A DNA stretch of 64,000 nt from Maridesulfovibrio frigidus DSM 17176 (GTDB lineage Bacteria; Desulfobacterota; Desulfovibrionia; Desulfovibrionales; Desulfovibrionaceae), in NCBI RefSeq assembly GCF_000711735.1, contig NZ_JONL01000002.1:496001-560000 (forward strand), read 5' to 3'. Below the pieces are notes generated by a model. It was not told the DNA's origin. It saw only the letters and a list, made by a program, of their open reading frames with translations, and searched no databases. Each line of letters opens with the position of its first letter. Positions within the stretch are counted from its first letter, which is position 1. The position numbers and the translations under genes were made by a program. Shown one piece after another: positions 51,427 to 62,322 of this stretch.

Positions 51427-53106
51427 TTAATTAACACTGAAATACTGACGCGCACCTGTGCTTGAAAAGGATTCAATAGGCTTCAAACCGTCACCAGTGA
51501 TCACAGCTTCTGTCCTTGAATAGATCAAGAGTTTAATAGGCGCGCCAATCTCCTTAACAAGTTTACCTTCTATAGATCTTATTTCCTTACTCTTTATCAA
51601 TCTTTCCCCCGTAATATCGGCGAGGACTTTCCAGCCATCTCCATCTTTTTGAGTATCAACATAGATAGGAAAAATATGACGAATTTGTTTTAGATGCTTC
51701 ATCGTGGATTCATTAATCTTCCGCGATATCGTAGATTCTTTTGCGGAATAGACCCTACCAAAGAGATTTCGTCCGCTTCGAGTAATATCATTACTTTTAA
51801 AGTACCGTACAATTAAGGTGAGACTATTCTCTTTAGTTCTTTTCCGTATCATGCCCTCAACTTTCCCAACATCCTCAGGCAAAGGCCTCTCAGGCCCGCT
51901 TATTTCAGCAATGATGCCCGGCCCGCTATCTAGCTGCATGAAATTTATTGAAGAAAGAGTGTACCATGGATATTCAGACATCAAACTGCGTAGTAATAGT
52001 TCTGCTTGCTCTAATATAACAACTTTCTTATCCAACTTAACATTCTGCTTCTTGGCATGAGCGTTTACAAGCGAATTTGTATTCCCCCTTGTATCTGAGG
52101 AAATACTCTGGGTGATATTTGTCCGCACTATAATCTGAACAGGCATATCCAGAGCCTCGGCTGTCTGCTTTTCAATTTTCTTCACTAATGTCGCACTTAT
52201 GGACTTAGGACCTTGCAACTGAATAAACCCGTTCACAACGCCATCTTCTATTTCATGCTTAACAGCTTCAATCATTGTATTAGGAACCGAGGTTATTACC
52301 TGCCTAGCAACTGTTCTGAGATTTTTATCTATTTTTCGGGAGGTCGCAACTTCCATAAGGGAATGAGTCAGCAGTATCGCGACGATGATAAGACCGATGG
52401 TTGAAACCGAAAAATGCTTAATTAATCTGCGTAATGGAGCATTCTCAGAGTGGGGAATAAATCCTGTGATAATAAACAAAACACTTGCAACGGTAAGAAT
52501 AACCAAAAAGTTGGCAAAAAAGAGTAAAAAAGCGCCCCATGCTTCTGGATACTCATGCAGAGCTAAGCACAACCCACTGGCAGAAAGAGGCGGAACCAGT
52601 GATGTGGCAATAGCAATACCCGGCATAACCGGACTTACCTTTTCATCTATCAAAGCCACTGTTCCGGCAATTCCGGCAAAGGCCGCAACACCAAGATCAA
52701 GAAGATTCGGCTGGGTTCTGGAGGTAATTTCATTTGTAACTTCGAAAAAGACCGGAAAACATCCTATAAGATAAGACCCACCAATTCCGAGAAAAATCCC
52801 AGCAGCCACAGAAAAAATGGCCGTTCGTATTAGTGTTATTTCCCCACGAACAAGACCAAGCGACACCCCAAAAATAGGCATCATAAGGGGAGAAACAAGC
52901 ATTGCCCCGATAACTACTGCGGGACTGTTCGCCATAAGTCCGATGGAGGCAATGAAAGAGGCGACAACCATGAGCAAGTAATACATACCGCTAGGTGCGG
53001 AACTGCGGATAATATCCGTAATGAGAAATTCGCGCCGCACATCGGTGACGAATAATAGGGGAGTCCTCACCTTTGCTGTCACTTTTTTACCAGAGAACAA
53101 GCCCAT
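51427..53106 (-). CDS. DUF389-family membrane protein
   Basis: A 559-aa protein. The N-terminal half is the polytopic DUF389 domain (from YYLLMVVASFIASIGLMANSPAVVIGAMLVSPLMMPI, then several more helices to about residue 290). The C-terminal half is soluble with repeated alpha-beta units. The ATG at 53106 has GGAGG upstream; an ATG 11 codons earlier does not. The family's role is unsettled. It is divergent from a TetR gene that may regulate it. Confidence 0.88.
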   Translation of the reverse strand: MGLFSGKKVTAKVRTPLLFVTDVRREFLITDIIRSSAPSGMYYLLMVVASFIASIGLMANSPAVVIGAMLVSPLMMPIFGVSLGLVRGEITLIRTAIFSVAAGIFLGIGGSYLIGCFPVFFEVTNEITSRTQPNLLDLGVAAFAGIAGTVALIDEKVSPVMPGIAIATSLVPPLSASGLCLALHEYPEAWGAFLLFFANFLVILTVASVLFIITGFIPHSENAPLRRLIKHFSVSTIGLIIVAILLTHSLMEVATSRKIDKNLRTVARQVITSVPNTMIEAVKHEIEDGVVNGFIQLQGPKSISATLVKKIEKQTAEALDMPVQIIVRTNITQSISSDTRGNTNSLVNAHAKKQNVKLDKKVVILEQAELLLRSLMSEYPWYTLSSINFMQLDSGPGIIAEISGPERPLPEDVGKVEGMIRKRTKENSLTLIVRYFKSNDITRSGRNLFGRVYSAKESTISRKINESTMKHLKQIRHIFPIYVDTQKDGDGWKVLADITGERLIKSKEIRSIEGKLVKEIGAPIKLLIYSRTEAVITGDGLKPIESFSSTGARQYFSVN

Positions 53107-53392
53107 TTTCGCCTCCGCATTCAACTTATACGGCAACATATTTTATAAAAAACCCATTAAAAAATGGATCTTACCTCTCAAACCTTTCCCAAATAAACCA
53201 AATTTAATAAACTATACCCAAAAACATAAAAAAGACCAGCCTATGATATACCAATCTATGCCATCTCAACAATGCATTTCGCGAATTCATGCCAAACCGA
53301 TATTAAGAAAATTTGACCGTTAAACGAAAGAAGACTAATGAAATCATCACATAATAAAAAAGATCATCAAACTCAACTTTGAGAGAGAACTC

Positions 53393-53974
53393 ATGAAAGG
53401 TAAAAATAAAAAAGAGGCGATTCTTTACGCTGCCCAGGAAACTTTCGGGCGCTATGGTTATGCCGGAACCACAATGAAAATGATCTCTGAGAGAGCTGGA
53501 GTCGCATTCGGACTTGTCTCGCATTACTTCGGGTCAAAAGAAGAATTGTTTCTAACCGCAGGTATTTCCATGGTGGACAGTCTAATGGAACATCTGAATG
53601 ACGAAATTCGTGAAGCCACATCGGGCATCGACGCGGTTTCTACTTTTATGAAAAGTTACCTGCACTACACGCTGAAACACCGGAATACTTTCCCAATCCT
53701 CCTTCGCTGTTCACCTTTCAGTGATGTTCAGATTGATATGGATCGGACTAAAATTTCCATCAAGTTCCAGCAACTTCTCAATATTATTAGAGAATGTGTA
53801 GACCGGGGAATTGAAGATGGCTCCATCAGAAACCTATCAATCGACGATACTACTACTATCATCTATTCAAACATCGTCGGTACCGTAAGAACCAGATTTT
53901 TGTCTCCATACGATTTGCCTAATTTATACGAAGAAACGGCTGAATTCGTTACTAGAAGTATCAGAACCCGCTAA
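53393..53974 (+). CDS. TetR-family regulator (2)
   Basis: A 193-aa regulator with an N-terminal helix-turn-helix (KKEAILYAAQETFGRYGYAGTTMKMISERAGVAFGLVSHYFGSKEELF) and a helical C-terminal domain. It is divergent from the DUF389 gene across a 286-bp AT-rich gap in which I see no further gene. A terminator follows, so it is monocistronic. Confidence 0.9.
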   Translation: MKGKNKKEAILYAAQETFGRYGYAGTTMKMISERAGVAFGLVSHYFGSKEELFLTAGISMVDSLMEHLNDEIREATSGIDAVSTFMKSYLHYTLKHRNTFPILLRCSPFSDVQIDMDRTKISIKFQQLLNIIRECVDRGIEDGSIRNLSIDDTTTIIYSNIVGTVRTRFLSPYDLPNLYEETAEFVTRSIRTR

Positions 53975-54006
53975 TTTCAAAGTATTAAAATCAACACCGA
54001 AATCAA

Positions 54007-54043
54007 CATCCTCAGGGCCTGAATAGCCTTGAGGATGTTTCTT
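54007..54043 (+). terminator. Terminator after TetR (2)
   Basis: The CATCCTCAGGG / CCTTGAGGATG stem (one G-T pair) is followed by TTTCTT. Confidence 0.85.
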
Positions 54044-54093
54044 ATTAATACCCTAAACTTGACACCCCAAAGAACCTCTACCATTGTCCCCAT

Positions 54094-54732
54094 ATGAACA
54101 TTATCCCAGATCATCCCGCAAAAAAACTGCGCTCCGCACTTGTGTTTTTTTCATTTTGTGCAGCCTCATTTTTCATACTGCTCAGCCCGAATCAGGCCGC
54201 CGCGCATCCTCATGTATTTGTGGACTGCACACTTACATTTGAGTTCGATGCGGAAGGAGTTCGCGGAATAAGGCAAAAATGGTGGTTCGATGAAATGTTT
54301 GCGACCATGATACTTGGAGATTTTGATGTAGACCACGACAACAAGCTTTCCCCGGAAGAAGCAAAAGCACTTGAAAATGGAGCCTTTGTTAACCTCAAAA
54401 ACTTTGATTACTTCACGACCATCCTTGTTGACGGGCGCAAGCATACCATTACGAACGCAACAGAATTCAAACCCACCATTGAAGATTCAACCCTTGTTTA
54501 TGAATTTTTCATACCCTGCCGTGTAAAAGAAGATGGCAAAAAACACACCATAATTTCAGCTATATATGATGACAGCCTATACACCGCCATTCAGCTTAAT
54601 TTAACAAATAAAATAAATGGACTGCCGAGTTCAATCGCAGCAAATCTGGAAGTAGATGTTCCCGAAGCTCTTGCTGCCCTTTTCGTACAGATGACTCCCG
54701 AAGCGGCAGTGCTTACTTTTGGCCCTAAATGA
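54094..54732 (+). CDS. DUF1007-family exported protein with EF-hand-like loop
   Basis: A 212-aa protein with a signal peptide (about 1-37, ending AAA) followed at once by HPHVFVDC, the family's His-rich mature start. A DVDHDNKLSPEE loop (about 74-85) fits an EF-hand calcium site. DUF1007 proteins commonly stand beside NicO-type Ni/Co transporters, as here, and are thought to serve them in the periplasm. The stop overlaps the next start (ATGA). Confidence 0.88.
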   Translation: MNIIPDHPAKKLRSALVFFSFCAASFFILLSPNQAAAHPHVFVDCTLTFEFDAEGVRGIRQKWWFDEMFATMILGDFDVDHDNKLSPEEAKALENGAFVNLKNFDYFTTILVDGRKHTITNATEFKPTIEDSTLVYEFFIPCRVKEDGKKHTIISAIYDDSLYTAIQLNLTNKINGLPSSIAANLEVDVPEALAALFVQMTPEAAVLTFGPK

Positions 54733-55742
54733 AAAAAATAATCATCTCACTCTTCCTGCCATTGTTACTAATGGCAGTTACAACCTCTTTTGTCCCAGCA
54801 GCTTCCGGTGCTACAAATCCTTTTCTTTCTCCCCAAAAGAAACAGGATAGCCCAACAACTGAAAACAGTGCTATTTTCACAACAAACAGCCCAAAAGAAA
54901 GCCTCTTAACAAGCTCATCAATAAATCAAAAAGTTAATTCAAAAGCGAACCTAAGAATTTCTCATTCCAGTAGTTTCTTCAGTTCAGTCTTAACTAAAAT
55001 AACCATTCTACAAAAAGATCTCCGCTCAAAAATGACCGGCTTTGCCCGTGACGTAAAAAAAGATTCCTTCGGCACATCATTCTGGCTGTTTCTACTTTTC
55101 TCTTTTGCGTATGGAGTGGTGCACGCAATCGGACCCGGACATGGGAAATCGGTAGTCTGCGCCTATTTCATTTCACGGCGCGGAACAATTCGCACAGCGG
55201 CGTTCATGTCATGGGCTATAACTCTTGTGCATGTAGGGTCCGCAACTGTTACAGTATGTGTCGCCTACTTGCTCCTCAGCAGTGGTATGTCAGGATTCGA
55301 AAATTTCAATCGCCATCTCCAAACGGCAAGCTTCGGTTTAGTAATGCTCATCGGTTTGTGGCTCTTTTTAAGCACTCTAATCTCTGCCTTCAAAAAAAAG
55401 AATGAAGAATATTCAGCCCCTGCCAAGTGCGCCTCCCTTAAAGAGATCACATCAGTTGCTTTTGTCACTGGGCTAGTTCCCTGCCCCGGCGCGGCAATTA
55501 TTCTTGTGTACACCTTATCTACCGGCATTCTCTGGGCGGGATTAATAGCCATGCTTTTTCTCGCAACCGGCATGGCCCTGACCACTTCGCTCTTTGCTTT
55601 CGCTGCAGCAAAAACTAGGACAGCAATGGACCACGCATCCAGAGGTAGAAAGACTCAAATTATCTATACAACTCTGTCCCTTGCAGGGTCTCTCATTATT
55701 ATTCTATTCGGAACATTAATGCTTAGTTCCCACCTAGGATAA
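54729..55742 (+). CDS. NicO/RcnA-family nickel/cobalt transporter
   Basis: A 337-aa membrane protein. A cleavable or anchored N-terminal segment and a Ser/Lys-rich region (about 25-105) are followed by six to seven helices. The family motif HAIGPGHGKSVV lies in the first helix and a second motif GLVPCPGAAIIL in the middle. NicO proteins carry Ni2+/Co2+ across the inner membrane, often as exporters. It is coupled to the DUF1007 gene by a 4-bp overlap. Metal identity is not fixed. Confidence 0.9.
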   Translation: MKKIIISLFLPLLLMAVTTSFVPAASGATNPFLSPQKKQDSPTTENSAIFTTNSPKESLLTSSSINQKVNSKANLRISHSSSFFSSVLTKITILQKDLRSKMTGFARDVKKDSFGTSFWLFLLFSFAYGVVHAIGPGHGKSVVCAYFISRRGTIRTAAFMSWAITLVHVGSATVTVCVAYLLLSSGMSGFENFNRHLQTASFGLVMLIGLWLFLSTLISAFKKKNEEYSAPAKCASLKEITSVAFVTGLVPCPGAAIILVYTLSTGILWAGLIAMLFLATGMALTTSLFAFAAAKTRTAMDHASRGRKTQIIYTTLSLAGSLIIILFGTLMLSSHLG

Positions 55743-55918
55743 CCCTCTCAATTTTTATCTATAGATATTTACTTATCTCACATACCCTCAAGCAGCCAAA
55801 AAACACTCTTTTCATGACAGCCCCGATTATTAATGTTATCTAAGAATCAAATTATTTTGTTTTTACGAATTCTACTTAATATTATTAGTTGTCGATGAGT
55901 TACAGGGAGCTATTTGTT

Positions 55919-58900
55919 ATGATTGATCTTGTCGGATATGAAAAAGTTACTCCTATTTTTTCTGAGGAGGACCTTTCCTTATGCAGAGCCGTAAGAGACT
56001 ACGATGGATCTCCTGTGCTCATTAAAACTCCGACATCAAAACTGCCTTGCCCCAGACTCTTGGCCGGAATTAAAAATGAATATGCGACCTCTCTTGAAAT
56101 CGGAAAGATAGGAGCAATTCACCCTATTGCTTTGCACCAGACAGACAACTCTCTTGCCCTGATATTTGAAGATAAAGGATACGAACTCTTAGACCATTTT
56201 ATAAATAGACCTGGCATCGACCTTCATCAAAAGATCATTCTCGCCATCAAAGCCGTTAATGCTCTGAACTGCGTTCACGCAAAAGGGTTTCTACACAGGA
56301 ACATCAAGCCTGATAGTTTTGCGGTATCTCATGATATGCACGAGGTTGTGCTAACCAGTTTTCAACTTTGCTCGCGCCTTTCCGACTCTGTATCTGGAAC
56401 AAACATAGGATTGATATCTGACAGCTACCTCCCATACATTTCACCAGAACAAAGCGGTAGAATAAGCGACTCTCTTGACCGCCGTTCGGACTTCTATTCC
56501 TTGGGAATAACTCTTTTCGAGCTGTTTACGGGCGAACTTCCATTTAATGCTACGGATGCTTTGGAATTAATACACTGCCACCTTGCGCAAGAACCAACCT
56601 CTCCGCACATAATTAACCCAGAGATTACAGAACAACTTTCTTCTGTCATTTTAAAGCTGATCGCAAAAAATCCAGGCGATAGATATCAATCAACATACGG
56701 AATTAAACAAGATTTAAAAACTTGCCTCAAAATCAGCGAAAGTTCTTATTTTCCTGAAAACTTTAGACCGGGAGAGAGGGATGTTTCAGACACATTCACT
56801 CTTACGAGACGTCTATTCGGAAGAAAGAACGAAAAGCATATTCTGCTGAAAATTTTTGAAAAAACCACTCAAGGCAGTTGCGAAGTTGTCATGGTCAGAG
56901 GAGAGCCAGGTTCAGGCAAAACAACCCTCATCAATGAACTCCGCAATCATGTTGCCCATGCAAGGGGCGAGATTATCACTGGTAAGTTTGACCAATTCAA
57001 GCGCAATATTCCTTACAGCGCGCTAATTCAAGCCTTCCAGAAATTAATCCGCAAAAGGCTTACAAACCCCGCGCCTGTAATCAGCGCCTGGAAAAACCAT
57101 ATTATCGAAAGACTCGGCTCTAATGCAGGTTTAATAATCGAAGTTATTCCTGAACTGGAGCTACTTATTGGGCCACAAAAGAGCCCAGCAAAATTACCCT
57201 TAACGGAAGCACGCAATCGGTTTAATTTAGTATTTAAAAATTTCATCAAAATATTTCCGAACCTTGACCACCCTCTGGTTTTATTCATTGATGATCTCCA
57301 ATGGGCTGACACATCTACAACAACATTGATCAATGAACTTATTGCAGACAATGAAACCAGCTATCTTCTGCTGATAGGTGCGTACCGAGATAACAATTCT
57401 CTTGCAAACTCAGTTAAGTCTATGCTTGCGGAAATTAAAAGATCCGACAAACAAGTCGAAACTATAACCCTCAGTAGACTCGGACCACAGCAAGTGCTCA
57501 GCTTAATCACTCGGACTCTCCGAACAAACCGACCTCGCGCAGGAGAGCTTACAAAGCTGATATTCAACCGCACCGGCGGAAATCCTCTTTTTGTTCGCGA
57601 ATACCTCCGTAATTTGTACAGAGCAGATCTCATAAAGTTCAACTATGATAAGAGCAGATGGGAATGGGATATTAATGCTATCCGTGAAATGTCCATAGAT
57701 GGAAATATTGTCGAGCTCATGGCAGACAAAATTAACAATCTATCGATTGAAGGACAGTCCATATTAAAAGTTGCTTCCTGCATTGGTGGAAAATTTGATC
57801 TTAAAACCCTAATCGCTGTCGTGGATCTTCCTCAGGAAAAAGTCATTTCATTTTTAAATATAGCTCTCCACGATGGCCTTATTATTTCAAGTGACGAAAC
57901 CCCTATTGGTGCAACTCTAACAGACTTTAATCTTAAGTGGGCTCCGCAGCTGTCTTTCATGCATGACAGGGTTCAGCAAGCCGCCTATTCCCTGCTGGGA
58001 CTGGCGGAAAAAGAATCTCTTCACTTAAAAATCGGCCGCACCATGCTGCAAATTTTCGAAGATTCTGAAATCGAAGAGATGATCTTTGATATTGCACTGC
58101 AATTCAACTCAAGCTTCTCAACCATCTCAGGAGAAACCGAACGTACGATAGCTTCAAATATTTTTTGTCGCGCTAGTCGAAAAGCCAAAAGGAGTTCCGC
58201 TTTTGACCTTGCCTCAAAATATTTTTACGCAGCAGAGCAATTACAGCAACCAAATTGCTGGGCGGAAAACTACACTTCAACATTCAATCTGTATCTTGAT
58301 TGGTTTGAATGTGAATACATGAGTGGAGGGCCTAAGAAAGCTGAAGAAATATTCGACTTAATGCTCGAACATGTTAAAAACAGGCAAGATTTATCTCAAA
58401 TTAAACTTGCGAAAATAATGATCTACACAAACAAGAGTAGGTATAAGGATGCCGTCAAGATCGCTCTAGATCTCCTTTCCCTGTTCGGCATGAAAATTCC
58501 AGAGCACCCGAGTAATGTATCTCTGACTTCTGAGCTGCTCAAAACAAACTTTCTGCTCCGCAATAAAACGGTAGAAGATCTCTACAATCTTCCAGATATG
58601 AGCCACCCTGAAATGCTAGAAACTATGCAGCTAATGATGCACACCATTGCGCCAGCATATATGTACAACAAACAGCTTGTCTTTTTTATTGTTTTAAAAA
58701 TGCTCAGGCTTTCCCTGAAACACGGAAATGCCCCGTCTTCCTCATTCGGTTATATGTTTTACGCAATGTTCTTAGCTGCAAAGGACTTCTCTTTTGATAA
58801 GTCAAAGGACTACACACGGCTTGCAGTAGACCTTAATAAGCGGTTTAAAAACACTGAACTTGAAACAAAAATAAACCTGCTTCGTGGCTGCGCCCATGAT

Positions 58901-61900
58901 CACTGGCATGTGTCGCTATCGCAAAACATCAGCACACTTGAAAATGCTTTTCACTCTGGCCACTTAACAGGGGATACAACTTACGCCAGATATGCCAGTT
59001 ATTTTGCTGCCTACTATAAATTTATTCAAGGCTACACTCTTACTGACGTTATTGCAGATGTAGATAAATACCTTAATGTGCTCCACAATTCACCGAATAT
59101 GCTCAGCACAGGCATCTTGCAGCTGATCAAACAGATTTCTAAAAGCCTCGAAGGAAAAACCTACACACCGGGCTTTCTTGACGATGAATATTTTAATGAA
59201 AAACAATTACTAGGAGCGGCAAAGAACAGCAGTTCTGAAGTAATATTTCATTGGGCTAAAATATCAAAATTAATTACGCTTTCTTTTTTCGGACTTAATG
59301 ACAAGGCTCTTGAGATCATTGAGGAGTTAGAAGGCACCATAGAAAAGTCTCTCTTTGGAATGCTAAATGTTCCAATCTATCATTTCTTTAGCGTTATAAA
59401 CATGGCGGCTGTTTACGAAGAAGTTTCAAGTGATCATCAAAGAAGATACAGAAAAGTAATAAAAAAATCCATTTCTAAGCTCAAAGTATGGAGCGACAAC
59501 TGCCCGGAAAACTTCCAGCATCTCCATCTTCTGGCAACGGCTGAATATCATCAGCTAACTGGACGCATGAACTCTGCGTTATCATTATACGAAGAAGCTA
59601 CAAGTACCAGCTTGAAAAACGGCTTTAACAATTTCGCTGCGCTTTCCTGTGAATTGGCAGGCAAATTCCATTTTAAGATAGGAGGAAAAAGGTCCGCCAC
59701 CTCTTTAATATCCGAAGCGTGCCAATATTACGGTGAATGGGGAGCAAAAGCGAAAGTTCAGCAACTCATTGCGAACTATCATTCTCTACAGGAAGAGTTC
59801 ACCCCCTCTGTCATGGACATAAACTCTCAGCAAAACCTAACTAAATCAAAAAGATCAAATTCTCTCGATCTTTCGGCTGTAATGAAAGCCTCGCAAGCGA
59901 TTTCAGGAGAAATAGTACTCGCCAGACTACTCGACAAACTCATGCGCATCGTCATCGAAAATGCCGGAGCGCAAAAAGCCACATTATTACTAAACAATAA
60001 GAACAGACTTGAACTGACCGCACATGCATCCGTCACTCAAAAAGGAATTACGACACAGGTTAAACCCAGTGTAGACACAAAGTCCTATTGCGAAAGCATC
60101 GTAAACTATGTTTTCCGATCAAAAGATAATATTGTTTTGAGAGATGCAAGCGCACAAGGGCCCTTCACAATCGACAGCTATATTATCAGAAACAAGCCAA
60201 AGTCAGTTTTGGCCATGCCCATAATAAACCAGCAAGTTATGCGTGGCGTTTTATACCTTGAAAACAATCTGAGCCCGGGAGTTTTCACCGAGGAACGGTT
60301 GGAAGTCCTCAACTTGCTCTGCTCTCAGGCTGCGATTTCAATTCAAAATGCCAGACTTTATTCAGACCTCAGAGAATCTGAAACTCAGCATCGCACACTG
60401 TTAGAAAATATCAATGTCGGGGCTTACCGGGCTGAAGCGAACCTTGAAGGAAAACTGGTTAAAGGCAACAGAGCCCTAGCAAAAATGTTCGGATATTCCG
60501 GATGGGACACTTTTCAGAACACACCGATTCAATCTCTATTTCTTCATAAAGAAAACCACTACGTCATTCTCAATGAGCTGCTAAATGGCGACACAGTGCG
60601 GGAAAGAGAAGTAGAAATGAAAACGAAGGACGGAACTCCGATTTGGGTAAATATGACGGCGTCACTTCATCATGATGACGACGGCAACAGCAAGTGCCTA
60701 GAAGGCGTCCTTGAAGATATTACTGAACAGAAAAAGACGAGACAGCTTGAACGAGCCAAAGTTGCGGCTGATGCAGCCAATCAAGCCAAAAGTGAATTTC
60801 TTGCCAGCATGAGTCACGAGATCCGAACACCCATGAATGCCATTCTAGGAATGGCTGATATGCTCTGGGAATCAAGACTAAGCAAAGCTCAGCGCAATTA
60901 TGTAAACCTGTTCAAAAATGCGGGAGAAAATCTCCTGCTCCTGATTAACGATATTCTTGACCTTTCAAAAATTGAAGCCGGCCAGATCACGATCGAAAAT
61001 ATCGAGTTCAACCTTGAAGATCTGTTTGAAGAAATTGGTTCCATCTTCGCACTTAGAGCACAAGTAAAAGGTATCGATCTTTGCTGGTACATTGCGCCGG
61101 AAGTTCCAAAACTCATTGTAGGTGACCCGACCAGAATTAGACAGATTATCGTTAACTTAGTCGGTAACGCCCTTAAGTTTACAGATAAAGGTAGTGTCAC
61201 CTACGAAGCTGCATTAACCGAAAGTGGCCTAGTCAGAGTAGTTATACGTGACACAGGAATAGGAATCCCAGATTCAAAAATGAACCCTATTTTTGAAACA
61301 TTTTCGCAGGCGGACTCTTCTACTACCAGAAATTTTGGAGGCACAGGCCTTGGTCTTTCAATATGTATGCGGATGATTAAATGCATGAAAGGAGGGTTAT
61401 TTGTCAGTAGTCAGGAAGGCGAGGGATCTTCATTTGCATTCACAATGAATTTAGACTTTCCTGAGCAAGAAACCCCAAAAATATCTCTCAATGATCTTTC
61501 GGTTCTATTAATTGATAAAGACAGCCCTTCTCGCACCTACCTCAAACAGGCTCTAAGCAATTTAGGTGCAACAGTCCAAATTGCGACAACCATGAATGAG
61601 GCTACGATCATAGCGGCTGAAATGTCTATCTTAGGAAGCCGCAAAAAAGCCCTTCTTGTAGGCACTCCAGAATGGGAATCCGACTGCTTTGAAGTGATCA
61701 AAGCTCTGAAGAAAGATTTATGCAGTACGTGGAAGTTAATCATGCTTATGGAAGCCAAGCCCAAACCAAGAGCTACAGCCAGAGCTAAACAGCTTGGAGC
61801 AACATATGTCCAAAGACCTATTCAGCCAAGGGCTATAGCTACTGAAATAAACACAGCGGATACAAATAAAACGGAGATCGATGGGTTCGATGAAATCGAC

Positions 61901-62320
61901 TGCGAGATGGATATCCTTGATTCACCTGAAATTCCTAAAGAAGGAGCATCAATCCTACTTATTGAAGATTCCGAAGACAATCGGATGGTTGTAGATCTAT
62001 ACTTAAAAGAAACACCCTTCCAAATTACAATGGCGGAAAACGGTAAAGAGGGGCTCGATAAATACATCGGGGGAGCATATGACCTGATCCTGATGGACAT
62101 TCAAATGCCTATCATGGATGGCTACGAAGCGACTAAAGCCATAAGACAGTATGAATTGGAGCATGAAATGGAACGAATCCCCATTCTTGCCCTAACCGCA
62201 AACGCTTTTCAGGAAGATGCTCAAAACTGTATCAATTGCGGATGCACTGCCCACATGGCTAAGCCTATTAAAAAGAAAAAACTTATCAGTACTCTCGAAG
62301 AATACCTTGGAGAACAATAG
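55919..62320 (+). CDS. Giant hybrid sensor: pseudokinase-AAA-TPR-like-GAF-PAS-histidine kinase-REC-REC
   Basis: 2133 aa. In order: a Ser/Thr protein-kinase fold (about 10-275) whose catalytic loop reads HRN (126-128) instead of HRD and whose DFG is replaced, so it is a pseudokinase; an AAA/STAND-like ATPase with Walker A GEPGSGKTT (Lys334) and Walker B LVLFIDDLQWAD; a long helical TPR-like region (about 640-1290); GAF (about 1313-1480); PAS (about 1485-1600); histidine kinase with phospho-His1633 in SHEIRTP and intact N and G boxes; a receiver without acceptor Asp (about 1870-1990); and a receiver with Asp2060 (LMDIQMP). The ATG at 55919 has AGGGAG nine bases upstream, and an earlier ATG at 55895 has none. 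The family is known as large three-part kinase/ATPase/sensor proteins. No response regulator gene is adjacent. Confidence 0.9.
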   Translation: MIDLVGYEKVTPIFSEEDLSLCRAVRDYDGSPVLIKTPTSKLPCPRLLAGIKNEYATSLEIGKIGAIHPIALHQTDNSLALIFEDKGYELLDHFINRPGIDLHQKIILAIKAVNALNCVHAKGFLHRNIKPDSFAVSHDMHEVVLTSFQLCSRLSDSVSGTNIGLISDSYLPYISPEQSGRISDSLDRRSDFYSLGITLFELFTGELPFNATDALELIHCHLAQEPTSPHIINPEITEQLSSVILKLIAKNPGDRYQSTYGIKQDLKTCLKISESSYFPENFRPGERDVSDTFTLTRRLFGRKNEKHILLKIFEKTTQGSCEVVMVRGEPGSGKTTLINELRNHVAHARGEIITGKFDQFKRNIPYSALIQAFQKLIRKRLTNPAPVISAWKNHIIERLGSNAGLIIEVIPELELLIGPQKSPAKLPLTEARNRFNLVFKNFIKIFPNLDHPLVLFIDDLQWADTSTTTLINELIADNETSYLLLIGAYRDNNSLANSVKSMLAEIKRSDKQVETITLSRLGPQQVLSLITRTLRTNRPRAGELTKLIFNRTGGNPLFVREYLRNLYRADLIKFNYDKSRWEWDINAIREMSIDGNIVELMADKINNLSIEGQSILKVASCIGGKFDLKTLIAVVDLPQEKVISFLNIALHDGLIISSDETPIGATLTDFNLKWAPQLSFMHDRVQQAAYSLLGLAEKESLHLKIGRTMLQIFEDSEIEEMIFDIALQFNSSFSTISGETERTIASNIFCRASRKAKRSSAFDLASKYFYAAEQLQQPNCWAENYTSTFNLYLDWFECEYMSGGPKKAEEIFDLMLEHVKNRQDLSQIKLAKIMIYTNKSRYKDAVKIALDLLSLFGMKIPEHPSNVSLTSELLKTNFLLRNKTVEDLYNLPDMSHPEMLETMQLMMHTIAPAYMYNKQLVFFIVLKMLRLSLKHGNAPSSSFGYMFYAMFLAAKDFSFDKSKDYTRLAVDLNKRFKNTELETKINLLRGCAHDHWHVSLSQNISTLENAFHSGHLTGDTTYARYASYFAAYYKFIQGYTLTDVIADVDKYLNVLHNSPNMLSTGILQLIKQISKSLEGKTYTPGFLDDEYFNEKQLLGAAKNSSSEVIFHWAKISKLITLSFFGLNDKALEIIEELEGTIEKSLFGMLNVPIYHFFSVINMAAVYEEVSSDHQRRYRKVIKKSISKLKVWSDNCPENFQHLHLLATAEYHQLTGRMNSALSLYEEATSTSLKNGFNNFAALSCELAGKFHFKIGGKRSATSLISEACQYYGEWGAKAKVQQLIANYHSLQEEFTPSVMDINSQQNLTKSKRSNSLDLSAVMKASQAISGEIVLARLLDKLMRIVIENAGAQKATLLLNNKNRLELTAHASVTQKGITTQVKPSVDTKSYCESIVNYVFRSKDNIVLRDASAQGPFTIDSYIIRNKPKSVLAMPIINQQVMRGVLYLENNLSPGVFTEERLEVLNLLCSQAAISIQNARLYSDLRESETQHRTLLENINVGAYRAEANLEGKLVKGNRALAKMFGYSGWDTFQNTPIQSLFLHKENHYVILNELLNGDTVREREVEMKTKDGTPIWVNMTASLHHDDDGNSKCLEGVLEDITEQKKTRQLERAKVAADAANQAKSEFLASMSHEIRTPMNAILGMADMLWESRLSKAQRNYVNLFKNAGENLLLLINDILDLSKIEAGQITIENIEFNLEDLFEEIGSIFALRAQVKGIDLCWYIAPEVPKLIVGDPTRIRQIIVNLVGNALKFTDKGSVTYEAALTESGLVRVVIRDTGIGIPDSKMNPIFETFSQADSSTTRNFGGTGLGLSICMRMIKCMKGGLFVSSQEGEGSSFAFTMNLDFPEQETPKISLNDLSVLLIDKDSPSRTYLKQALSNLGATVQIATTMNEATIIAAEMSILGSRKKALLVGTPEWESDCFEVIKALKKDLCSTWKLIMLMEAKPKPRATARAKQLGATYVQRPIQPRAIATEINTADTNKTEIDGFDEIDCEMDILDSPEIPKEGASILLIEDSEDNRMVVDLYLKETPFQITMAENGKEGLDKYIGGAYDLILMDIQMPIMDGYEATKAIRQYELEHEMERIPILALTANAFQEDAQNCINCGCTAHMAKPIKKKKLISTLEEYLGEQ

Positions 62321-62322
62321 CG

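Noticed and set aside
53021-53323. 100-codon plus-strand frame across the DUF389 start
   Set aside because: It overlaps the DUF389 coding start antisense and has no signal for translation.
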